Positions 27,332 through 33,020 of a DNA stretch of 33,020 nt are shown piece after piece. Each line of letters starts with the position of its first letter. Positions within the stretch are counted from its first letter, which is position 1. Under the pieces are notes generated by a model, which ran no database searches, was not told the origin of the DNA, and worked only from the letters and a program-made list of their open reading frames with translations. A program made the position numbers and the translations under genes. Origin of the DNA: Myxococcales bacterium (GTDB lineage Bacteria; Myxococcota_A; UBA9042; UBA3505); assembly GCA_002728755.1 (NCBI GenBank), contig PBVT01000093.1, positions 1 through 33,020 of the forward strand, given 5' to 3'.

Positions 27332-27360
27332 TTGACACACCTCATAGTTCGTGTTACCTA
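27332..27360 (+). promoter_or_regulatory. Possible promoter of the F0 ATP synthase cluster
   Basis: A perfect ttgaca (27332-27337) is followed 17 bases later by a poor -10 (tacCta, 27355-27360) that has a TG one base upstream, as in extended -10 promoters. The remaining hemL-atpZ gap (27233-27331) shows only a weak cctcg/cgagg inverted repeat. Confidence 0.4.
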
Positions 27361-27373
27361 CGCGAATCCCAGT

Positions 27374-27404
27374 CTGGAGTATTACGCGTTCTCCAGTGTT
27401 TTTT
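27374..27404 (+). terminator. Hairpin plus T-run before atpZ (terminator or attenuator)
   Basis: ctggag (27374-27379) pairs with ctccag (27391-27396) around an 11-base loop, and six T follow at 27399-27404. It may end hemL transcripts. Because it lies downstream of the candidate promoter at 27332 it could also attenuate the atp transcript. The stem is short, so strength is doubtful. Confidence 0.4.
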
Positions 27405-27430
27405 GAATAATTTCGAGCTGTTATCTCTAT

Positions 27431-27715
27431 ATGAGCCCATCTGGTAGACCCACGGAAGAACAGCGTCGTAATCGACGCCAGGCATTACGTCTTTCAACCG
27501 TTGGTCTAGAACTTGGTGTTGCCATCGGCATTGGTGGTTACGCTGGGTATTGGATGGACGGCCGGTTTGATACACGGCCTGTCTGGACTCTGATTATGCT
27601 GATGTTAGGGATCACAGCCGGATTTCTGAACTTGATTCGTGTCGTGAATCGACTGAATCAATCTTCTTCCCAGTCTAAACCCAATGATTCTAACACCCCC
27701 GATGAACCAAGCTGA
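27431..27715 (+). CDS. atpZ: AtpZ-like ATP synthase accessory protein
   Basis: A 94-residue membrane protein with a basic N terminus and two transmembrane helices (about 20-45, 'GVAIGIGGYAGYWMD', and 50-72, 'LIMLMLGITAGFLNLIRVV'), then a polar Ser/Asn tail. This is the layout of AtpZ (YtxA-like), the small first gene of many F0 clusters, with roles proposed in ion supply or ATP synthase assembly. It overlaps the next gene and starts a four-gene cluster. The Shine-Dalgarno is weak. Confidence 0.85.
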   Translation: MSPSGRPTEEQRRNRRQALRLSTVGLELGVAIGIGGYAGYWMDGRFDTRPVWTLIMLMLGITAGFLNLIRVVNRLNQSSSQSKPNDSNTPDEPS

Positions 27716-28118
27716 ACCAGCGATCGCCTCTCCAGCATCGAATGCGGACACAACGGCAGTGGCTCTCCAACGACTATCCCGTCGTGCGCAATGGATTCAT
27801 CTGGCTATGGTTCTTGCTCTTAGTCTGGCCATCGGGCTGGGCTGGGGTTTGCGTCCGGGTCTTTCGGCTTTTGCCGGTGGAGGACTCGCGCTGGCGAATC
27901 TCTACATCATCAATTGGATTGGTAATCGGATGATGAGTAACCCCGCGTCGAAAGCAGGCGGTTACGTCGGATTGTTTTTTGTGAAGTTTGTCGGATTGGG
28001 GCTGGTCGTTGGCTTGATGATTCTTGTGGTTAAGCCGGCTGCCGGTGCATTTCTTATTGGCTATAGCACCCTTCTACCTGTGGTCTTCGGGACCACGATT
28101 GCCCGAGGCAAAATCTAG
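27702..28118 (+). CDS. atpI: ATP synthase subunit I (AtpI-like)
   Basis: A hydrophobic protein of 138 residues from ATG 27702 (144 from ATG 27684; neither has a clear Shine-Dalgarno). A polar N terminus leads to three or four transmembrane helices, including 'IHLAMVLALSLAIGLGWGL', 'GGLALANLYIINWIG' and 'VGLGLVVGLMILVV'. Sequence alone identifies it weakly, but its position between atpZ and atpB and its topology fit AtpI, which helps assemble the c ring. The start overlaps atpZ; the stop is one base from the atpB ATG. Confidence 0.75.
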   Translation: MNQAEPAIASPASNADTTAVALQRLSRRAQWIHLAMVLALSLAIGLGWGLRPGLSAFAGGGLALANLYIINWIGNRMMSNPASKAGGYVGLFFVKFVGLGLVVGLMILVVKPAAGAFLIGYSTLLPVVFGTTIARGKI

Positions 28119-28119
28119 T

Positions 28120-29025
28120 ATGCTATCGAATGCCCTTCAGCGCTTTACCGTAGTTCTGGTATTAGTCGGCTTTATGTTGGCTCCGATGACGATCGCCTAC
28201 GCGGCGGCCCCGGGGGAACAGGGAGCAGCGGCACAAGCGGACGCGGGACCAGAGCCTGACCATTGGTCATTCTTTACAGCGCTTATCCCGAATAGCGCGG
28301 TACATGATGCACGCGCATGGATTGGCAAGTCTGCCATGGGCGACGATGTTGGTAAGGTGATGCATATGCCTGCGGCGTTGTTCGCTGCCCTTATCGTGAT
28401 TCTCTTCGGCGTCATCGCCGGCCGTTGGTTCCGGAATATGGAGCGTTCGATCAAGCCACCAGCGCGCTTTGGAATCGTGTCCGTTGTAGAGCTGGTTCTT
28501 CAGAGTATCTATAATCTTTCGGCATCGATGATGTCTGAAAAATGGGCCAAGAAGACCTTCCCAATTCTTGCCACCACCGCCCTCTATATCTTCGTCTGTA
28601 ATAATATGGGATCCATTCCAGGGTTGTTCCCCCCGACGGATAATCTCAATACCACGATGGCGATGGCGCTTGTGATTTTCGTGACGACCCACTACTGCGG
28701 TGTACAGGCTCACGGCGCGGCGTATTTTAAACATTTCCTTGGTCCCATCACCCATCCAGTGGCGTTACCGTTGATGCTGTTGATGGTGGTGATCGAGACC
28801 ATCGGTCATCTGGCACGCGTTCTTTCCCTATCGATTCGTCTGATGGGAAATATGTTTGCTGACCATACAGTTCTCGGGATTTTCCTTGGGCTTGTCCCAT
28901 GGGTTCTTCCCATTCCCATCCAGGTTCTTGGAATGCTCGTAGCGTGCGTTCAGACCTTCGTATTCTTGATTCTTTCCGTGGTCTATATCTCCATGGCGGT
29001 AGAAGACCACGCGGACGAACATTAA
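28120..29025 (+). CDS. atpB: F0 ATP synthase subunit a
   Basis: A 301-residue ion-channel subunit of the membrane sector. The essential arginine is Arg240 in 'SIRLMGNMFADH', preceded by 'VVIETIGHLARVLSL' with the conserved Glu and His. Further helices ('ALYIFVCNNMGSIPGLFPPT', 'FLILSVVYISMAV') fit the family. The N terminus has a signal-peptide-like leader (about 1-30, ending 'AYAA') and a short polar domain, as in several deltaproteobacterial AtpB proteins. ATG 28120 is chosen because it starts one base after the atpI stop and begins the leader cleanly; the frame is open further upstream inside atpI. Confidence 0.95.
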   Translation: MLSNALQRFTVVLVLVGFMLAPMTIAYAAAPGEQGAAAQADAGPEPDHWSFFTALIPNSAVHDARAWIGKSAMGDDVGKVMHMPAALFAALIVILFGVIAGRWFRNMERSIKPPARFGIVSVVELVLQSIYNLSASMMSEKWAKKTFPILATTALYIFVCNNMGSIPGLFPPTDNLNTTMAMALVIFVTTHYCGVQAHGAAYFKHFLGPITHPVALPLMLLMVVIETIGHLARVLSLSIRLMGNMFADHTVLGIFLGLVPWVLPIPIQVLGMLVACVQTFVFLILSVVYISMAVEDHADEH

Positions 29026-29075
29026 TTTTTCCCCCTCCAATTTTTCACACTGGTTATCTGACAGGAGTATAACGA

Positions 29076-29411
29076 ATGAGTTCCCTGAATAAGTTCTGGA
29101 CGATCGTTTCCCTTACAATCGTAGGTGTTGTTCTCTTCACACCCGCCGCCTTTGCTATCGACGAAGTTGTTGCTGCGTCCATCGAAGGTGGATCTCGCAA
29201 ATACCTCGGCTTTAGTGTTGGCTTTGGTCTTGCTTTCGCTGCTGCCTTTGGTGCAATGGCGCAGGGTCGTGCCGCTTCGGCCGCCCTTGAAGGAATGGCC
29301 CGTAACCCCAACGCGAAGTTGATGCCCAGTCTGATCCTCTCGCTCGCTCTGATCGAGTCCCTGGTCATCTACTCCCTGGTTATGTCGTTCCTTCTTCTCG
29401 GCAAAGTCTGA
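29076..29411 (+). CDS. atpE: F0 ATP synthase subunit c
   Basis: The proteolipid that forms the rotating ring. The 111 residues start with a signal-peptide-like leader (1-27, 'FTPAAFA'), leaving a mature 84-residue hairpin. Helix 1 contains Gln63, the polar loop is 'ARNP', and helix 2 carries the ion-binding Glu94 in 'LALIESLVIYSLV'. Gln63, Glu94, Ser95 and Tyr99 match the ligand set of sodium-type rings (Ilyobacter Gln32, Glu65, Ser66, Tyr70). The Gln-to-Glu distance is 31, two less than there. A good Shine-Dalgarno (aggag, 29063-29067) precedes the ATG. This is the last gene of the cluster; b and F1 subunit genes are absent here. Confidence 0.95.
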   Translation: MSSLNKFWTIVSLTIVGVVLFTPAAFAIDEVVAASIEGGSRKYLGFSVGFGLAFAAAFGAMAQGRAASAALEGMARNPNAKLMPSLILSLALIESLVIYSLVMSFLLLGKV

Positions 29412-29427
29412 GTCGATTTCGGAACCA

Positions 29428-29475
29428 AGAGAACTCCCTGGAGAGCCTTTGGCTTTCCAGGGGTTCTCTATTTTT
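29428..29475 (+). terminator. Rho-independent terminator after atpE
   Basis: A long hairpin (29428-29447 pairing with 29451-29469, one bulge, loop ttt) is followed by a run of T at 29471-29475. It lies 16 bases after the atpE stop. It marks the end of the F0 cluster and confirms that no further atp genes follow in this transcript. It also sits between convergent genes and could block read-through from the other side. Confidence 0.9.
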
Positions 29476-29484
29476 GCGAACCGC

Positions 29485-30000
29485 TTAGGCGCTTCGTGCC
29501 AATTCACGTTGGACACGATCGGCTTCCGTTTTGTTACGGGTGCCAATAAATGGAGCCCGCGTGCCCATTAGAATATCGAACCAGGGTTTCGTAACACACC
29601 AGTTCATATTCTGATTTGGCCCCATATGGTGGTCGAAATGCCAGGGTAGGTGCTCTTTTGCCCATTCTGGATCGATATGGGCTTTCTTATGGACTCGGTA
29701 GTAATTGATAATGCTGTACCAGACGGTACCAGTGAAAAAGGGTGCTACCGGAAATAGCGGCGCGTGGGCGATGCCCAGGGCTGCCAGTGCGACCCCTTCT
29801 TTGCCTTGAGAGTTCCACCGGAATGGGCTTTCATTATAGCCAGGATCAATGTGGTCGTTTTTTCGACTTTCACGATGATGCTCGTGCCAGTGGAAGGACC
29901 AGAAACTCTTCTTATTTTTGCCCAGGTCGTGGAGGATGTATTTATGTATCAACCACTCACCCGCGTTTGCGTACATTAGGCCTATTGGAATACCAAGCAT
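29485..30000 (-). CDS. Small fatty-acid-hydroxylase/CrtZ-type di-iron membrane protein
   Basis: A 171-residue protein with the three histidine clusters of the fatty acid hydroxylase/sterol desaturase superfamily: HX4H at 19-24 ('HKYILH'), HX3HH at 37-42 ('HWHEHH') and HX2HH at 121-125 ('HFDHH'), plus His104 and His108. Hydrophobic segments lie at 1-18 and 70-100. The length is like carotene hydroxylase CrtZ, while the C-terminal 'PWFDILMGTR' resembles lipid hydroxylases. It probably uses a di-iron centre and O2 to hydroxylate or desaturate a membrane lipid; substrate unknown. AGGGGGA six bases before the ATG is a strong ribosome-binding site. It is divergent from the TetR gene, its likely regulator. 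Confidence 0.82.
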   Translation of the reverse strand: MLGIPIGLMYANAGEWLIHKYILHDLGKNKKSFWSFHWHEHHRESRKNDHIDPGYNESPFRWNSQGKEGVALAALGIAHAPLFPVAPFFTGTVWYSIINYYRVHKKAHIDPEWAKEHLPWHFDHHMGPNQNMNWCVTKPWFDILMGTRAPFIGTRNKTEADRVQRELARSA

Positions 30001-30021
30001 GATACGTCCCCCTGAAAAAGA

Positions 30022-30035
30022 TGACTATTTAGTCA
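30022..30035. promoter_or_regulatory. Perfect palindrome between hydroxylase and TetR genes
   Basis: tgacta-tt-tagtca: two perfect 6-base half sites around TT, in the 58-base gap between the divergent start codons. Its position and symmetry fit an operator of the adjacent TetR regulator, covering promoter elements of one or both genes. On the minus strand it contains a TAAATA that could be the hydroxylase -10. Confidence 0.55.
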
Positions 30036-30058
30036 CGTTTTAGTGGATCCGAGAAAAA

Positions 30059-30745
30059 ATGTCCAACAAAAATCTTCAAAACAACGAAACCAGTGGGAAA
30101 GGCGCGCCCAAAACCAGGCCAGGCCAGCCGGGTGGCGTACGTGCTAGGAATCGAGAGGAGCGGATACGGAACTTGTCGAAAGCTGCGCTGGAGTTGTTTC
30201 TTGCGCGTGGCATTGAGCCCGTAACGATCGACGAAATTGTGGACCATTGTGGGGTGGCAAAAGGGACCTTTTATCGGTACTTCGATGATAAGACGCATCT
30301 GGTAAAGGTGCTGCTCGATCCCGTGGAAGATGCGATGAAACAGGCCCTGGAGACCTGTCGTAATGCTGTCGCCCAGGCGCGTGACAGAGCTGCGCTCATA
30401 CAGGCCTATCAAAATCTAGCGCTGGTCCTTAGCCAGTTGATCCTGGAGAACTCGGATGTGGCTTGTATGTATTTGCAGGAAAACCGGTCGCCGGCGGTTG
30501 GCGCGCGCGAACCGATCTGTGCGTTGTCTGCGGTTGTACTGGAAGAGTCCATCAGTTTGACTCGGACCGCACAAGAGCACGGCCTACAACGGGCTATGGA
30601 ACCCAGTATCAGTGCGAGAGCTGTCGTTGGAGCGACAGAGAGTCTGATTCTGGCGAGTTTAAACCAATCTCTGACACTGCCGCCCGTTCAAGTCTATGCC
30701 ACCTTGATCACATTGGTGGTAGACGGAATTAAGGCCGAAAATTAG
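30059..30745 (+). CDS. TetR/AcrR family transcriptional regulator
   Basis: A 228-residue repressor-type protein. After a basic, Gly/Pro-rich extension (1-28) comes the TetR DNA-binding domain (about 33-83): 'ALELFLARGIEPVTIDEI', then the recognition helix region 'CGVAKGTFYRYFDDKTHLV'. The C-terminal ligand-binding and dimer domain (about 90-228) is all-helical and does not reveal the effector. It is divergent from the hydroxylase gene, 58 bases away, with a palindrome between, so auto-control and control of the hydroxylase are likely. The ribosome-binding site is weak. Its stop TAG overlaps the TAA of the opposing gene. Confidence 0.92.
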   Translation: MSNKNLQNNETSGKGAPKTRPGQPGGVRARNREERIRNLSKAALELFLARGIEPVTIDEIVDHCGVAKGTFYRYFDDKTHLVKVLLDPVEDAMKQALETCRNAVAQARDRAALIQAYQNLALVLSQLILENSDVACMYLQENRSPAVGAREPICALSAVVLEESISLTRTAQEHGLQRAMEPSISARAVVGATESLILASLNQSLTLPPVQVYATLITLVVDGIKAEN

Positions 30746-32538
30746 TTCCGGTCCACCAGGAAGAAATCCGCCAGGATATTGGGGTCGTAGGAGTGGTCCT
30801 GTACCCGGTTGAATGCATCCGCGAATCGCTGTGCCGCGGGTTCGATCAGAGCTCTACGTAGGGCTGAGACCTGCAAGTCGTCCGCAATGGACAGCTGTTC
30901 CAGAAGGCTCATGCTCGCGTCTGTGACCTTTTCGATGGTTTGGTCAGGGGCGGCACAAAGGGCGGCCACGAACTGGTTGGCTTGTTCGATGGTAATCGCT
31001 TGCAAAGTAGCGGTGCCGTTCTGTCCGTTCTGGCATAGGAGCGTGAGCCATAGACTCGAAAGCCGAACATCGGCGTATGGCATCTCTGCCTCGTCGGCGG
31101 CATCCACTTCCAGGGCCTTGACGCCAAAGTGCTCATTGAAGAGTTCGGCTGAGACCTGTGCATCGCGTACCAACGCTCGTAGGCGGTCGACTTCATAGAG
31201 AGACTTGAAGGGGCGGTCGATCAGGCCCCCATCGACTACTTCGGTATAGCATGGGAAGCGGGATGAGAGCGCCGAGATTACTTCGGCATAGGGAGAGTCA
31301 AAGAGATTCTGTGCATCTCGACTTCCCAGCGTCTTAAGGATCGTATTCGCCATATGGCTGAGCTCTGTCACTACACTGAAGCCAACACGGTGTAACTCCA
31401 GGAGGTGCATTTTTTCGAGGATTTTCCCACCAGCTTCATGGTTTCCCTGGGCCAGAAATTCCAATCCGATATTGAGATGTCCGAAGATTGTCTTTGCTTC
31501 CTGGTTCCAACGGTCGAGATCGCTGAGATCTAGAATCCGTACTGTGGAGGACCGGTTACAAAGATAGGTGAACGCTGTGATGAACTGTTCTTGTCGTTCT
31601 ACACAGTCGGTTTGCCCCAGAACCGTGGCGAGGAAGTTATCCGGTGCCCCAAGGCCGAGAAGAGCCGTGCCGAGTGGGCGCCCTTCATGACGGAAAACAC
31701 TTCCCGCCGGCCCATCGAGTATCGCCGCAAGATCTCCAAGGGCCTTCTTGGGGCTGGTGAAGGCGTACATACGAATGGCTTCATCTGGCGAAACAAATCC
31801 CAGGTCTTGGAGTCGCGCATTGCGAAAACGCAGAACTTCTTCTTCCACCTCACTAGGAGTGTCCATGGTGATCTGGTCGAGTAACTGGATAGCCTGTTCC
31901 AGGTCGGCCTGGTATAGCCCGCCGATAAGATGATAGATCATCGGAAAGCGGTCGTTCGCATCGTCACCGACGAGCTCTACGAAATAGCGTTGATCGGGTG
32001 TGGTGAAGACTACAGCTTCATGGGGAAACATAGGACTCTCATCCTTTGTCTCTCGAACCTGAATACGGCACCAGCGAGCTAGAATCGAGATAATCAGTTC
32101 CGGATCAACCTGTTGGATTCGCCGAGCCAACTCATCGGACGGTCCGAATTCATCTAAGCTCCATATCCAACGCTCAATTCGTTCGGGACACATTTCGGAG
32201 CCGACCCATAGGTCCAGATCCAGAAGTGTTCGAAATTGGTCTGGTGTCGTATGGGGCACGAGAAGCCCGGCATCTTCGATACCAATATGGTGAATAAGGT
32301 GATGTAGCTCCTGCGAGGGTAATTCTTGAACAAAAGCCTCTGGCGACGAGAGTTCAAGAATGGCGTTGAGCTTTCCCATGCGAGACAGGCTATGAAACGT
32401 GGGCGCTAACGCGGGTCCTTCCCTTTTTTTGAAGGGAAGATTTGTACCGATATCCTGGGGCGTAATAGGCGCGTTCGCAAAGCGACCGGGACTTAGTTTG
32501 GGTTCGGATTGTTGGGAGCTATCCATCGTCTGATTCAT
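30742..32538 (-). CDS. DUF6178-like protein
   Basis: A cytoplasmic, mostly helical protein of 598 residues from ATG 32538 (a TTG lies directly before and another ATG at 32526; none has a clear Shine-Dalgarno). Segments such as 'LHHLIHHIGIEDAGLLVPHT', 'LLDLDLWVGSEMCPERIERW' and 'EVLRFRNARLQDLGFVSPDEA' match what I recall of the DUF6178 family of deltaproteobacterial-grade bacteria. No function is known to me and no catalytic motif is visible. The repeated helix pairs suggest a scaffold. It is convergent with the TetR gene, sharing a TTAG stop overlap, and divergent from the partial gene at 32791. Confidence 0.75.
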   Translation of the reverse strand: MNQTMDSSQQSEPKLSPGRFANAPITPQDIGTNLPFKKREGPALAPTFHSLSRMGKLNAILELSSPEAFVQELPSQELHHLIHHIGIEDAGLLVPHTTPDQFRTLLDLDLWVGSEMCPERIERWIWSLDEFGPSDELARRIQQVDPELIISILARWCRIQVRETKDESPMFPHEAVVFTTPDQRYFVELVGDDANDRFPMIYHLIGGLYQADLEQAIQLLDQITMDTPSEVEEEVLRFRNARLQDLGFVSPDEAIRMYAFTSPKKALGDLAAILDGPAGSVFRHEGRPLGTALLGLGAPDNFLATVLGQTDCVERQEQFITAFTYLCNRSSTVRILDLSDLDRWNQEAKTIFGHLNIGLEFLAQGNHEAGGKILEKMHLLELHRVGFSVVTELSHMANTILKTLGSRDAQNLFDSPYAEVISALSSRFPCYTEVVDGGLIDRPFKSLYEVDRLRALVRDAQVSAELFNEHFGVKALEVDAADEAEMPYADVRLSSLWLTLLCQNGQNGTATLQAITIEQANQFVAALCAAPDQTIEKVTDASMSLLEQLSIADDLQVSALRRALIEPAAQRFADAFNRVQDHSYDPNILADFFLVDRN

Positions 32539-32712
32539 CAATATTGTTCAGTATTTGCCCGCTATGGGGATTGGAAGGGGAGGACCCTGCCAGATTTTCT
32601 CCAAAATAACTACCAAAGAGTGCAGAACAATACCGGAAAACAGGCGTACGACGCTGTTCCAGCGGGTCGGCTGAATGCCCCGGTATGCCGTGTTTGGGCC
32701 TGTGTAGGAGCC

Positions 32713-32740
32713 TTGCAGCACGAGAAACGAATGCTATAAT
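32713..32740 (+). promoter_or_regulatory. Extended -10 promoter of the gene at 32791
   Basis: tgctataat (32732-32740) is a perfect TATAAT with the extended -10 TGn. A weak -35 (ttgcag, 32713-32718) lies 16 bases upstream. Transcription would start near 32747, giving a leader of about 44 bases. The rest of the 32539-32790 gap holds no gene that I can support. Confidence 0.65.
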
Positions 32741-32790
32741 GCCGAGGCCTTTTGGGCATGGGTTAACAGTGATTGTTTCGAGGTTCGTGG

Positions 32791-33020
32791 ATGCCGACAA
32801 AAAACCAGGTACTGAATGTGTTGCGACGTCGTTATGATTACCATTCGGCACGATCGATTCTGTTGGAAGTCGCGATCGCGAATAAACTGGATGAACAGAA
32901 AGAGTACACCGGAAAGGAAGTAAAGAAGTTGGCGAAAGGAATCGCTGCTCTTGGTGACCGGGTCTCGGATGTCGTCGATGGGTTAAACGAATTGGCGAAG
33001 GAGCCAGAAGCCCCTGCCAA
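32791..33020 (+). CDS. Small hypothetical protein, 3' end outside window
   Basis: An ATG at 32791, with gagg (32780-32783) seven bases before it and an extended -10 promoter upstream, opens a frame that stays open to the window edge (76 codons). The product begins 'MPTKNQVLNVLRRRYDYHSA' and continues as charged amphipathic helices with a heptad-like 'LGDRVSDVVDGLNELAK', then turns Glu/Pro/Ala-rich. No catalytic motif is visible. Promoter, ribosome-binding site and codon pattern all support a real gene. Function unknown. Confidence 0.75.
   Translation, partial: MPTKNQVLNVLRRRYDYHSARSILLEVAIANKLDEQKEYTGKEVKKLAKGIAALGDRVSDVVDGLNELAKEPEAPA

Overview
The window is a gene-dense bacterial chromosome segment of intermediate GC. 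It carries no rRNA, no CRISPR array and no recognisable insertion sequence, and I saw no tRNA. Housekeeping genes (valS, lon, a PGI-family isomerase, a Trm112-family gene, hemL, an F0 ATP synthase cluster) alternate with envelope and hypothetical genes. A Gram-negative cell is implied by two lipoproteins with lipoboxes, a FadL-type barrel and a thrombospondin-type-3/OmpA-like outer-membrane protein. A deltaproteobacterial-grade lineage (Myxococcota, Bradymonadia or Desulfobacterota-like) fits best. The reasons are the F0-only atpZ-atpI-atpB-atpE cluster, a DUF6178-like protein, a HEAT-like protein with an acidic linker, J-domain/TPR proteins and SWIM-SNF2 helicases. This placement is inference; I could not run a search.

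Layout. 1-3442: end of a large acidic coiled-coil protein, convergent with an acidic-linker HEAT-like protein. 3653-7050: a receiver-like protein translationally coupled to valS. 7051-8757: an aldehyde-dehydrogenase-superfamily enzyme, divergent from a TPR protein (8918-10585). 10682-13138: lon behind a heat-shock-type promoter candidate. 13149-14984: a Trm112-like gene followed by a PGI-family isomerase on the minus strand. 15164-18347: a tightly overlapped operon of a J-domain/TPR protein, a metzincin-like lipoprotein and a DUF192 lipoprotein. 18344-22138: a SWIM-SNF2 helicase. 22496-25818: a FadL-family porin divergent from the TSP3/OmpA-like protein. 25925-27232: hemL. 27431-29411: F0 genes closed by a strong terminator. 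29485-30745: a small histidine-box hydroxylase divergent from a TetR regulator, with a palindrome between them. 30742-32538: the DUF6178-like protein. 32791-33020: start of a gene cut by the window edge, behind an extended -10 promoter.

Most of the content looks vertically inherited. I see no convincing undescribed defence, mobile or biosynthetic system. The points most worth a second look are: convergent genes packed stop-on-stop (three identical TTAG overlaps and one abutting TGATCA); the metzincin with Asn in place of its third zinc ligand; the F0 c subunit with a sodium-type ligand set but a two-residue-shorter hairpin; the perfect palindrome between the TetR and hydroxylase genes; the receiver-like protein without an obvious phospho-acceptor tied to valS; and the sigma-32-like promoter of lon.
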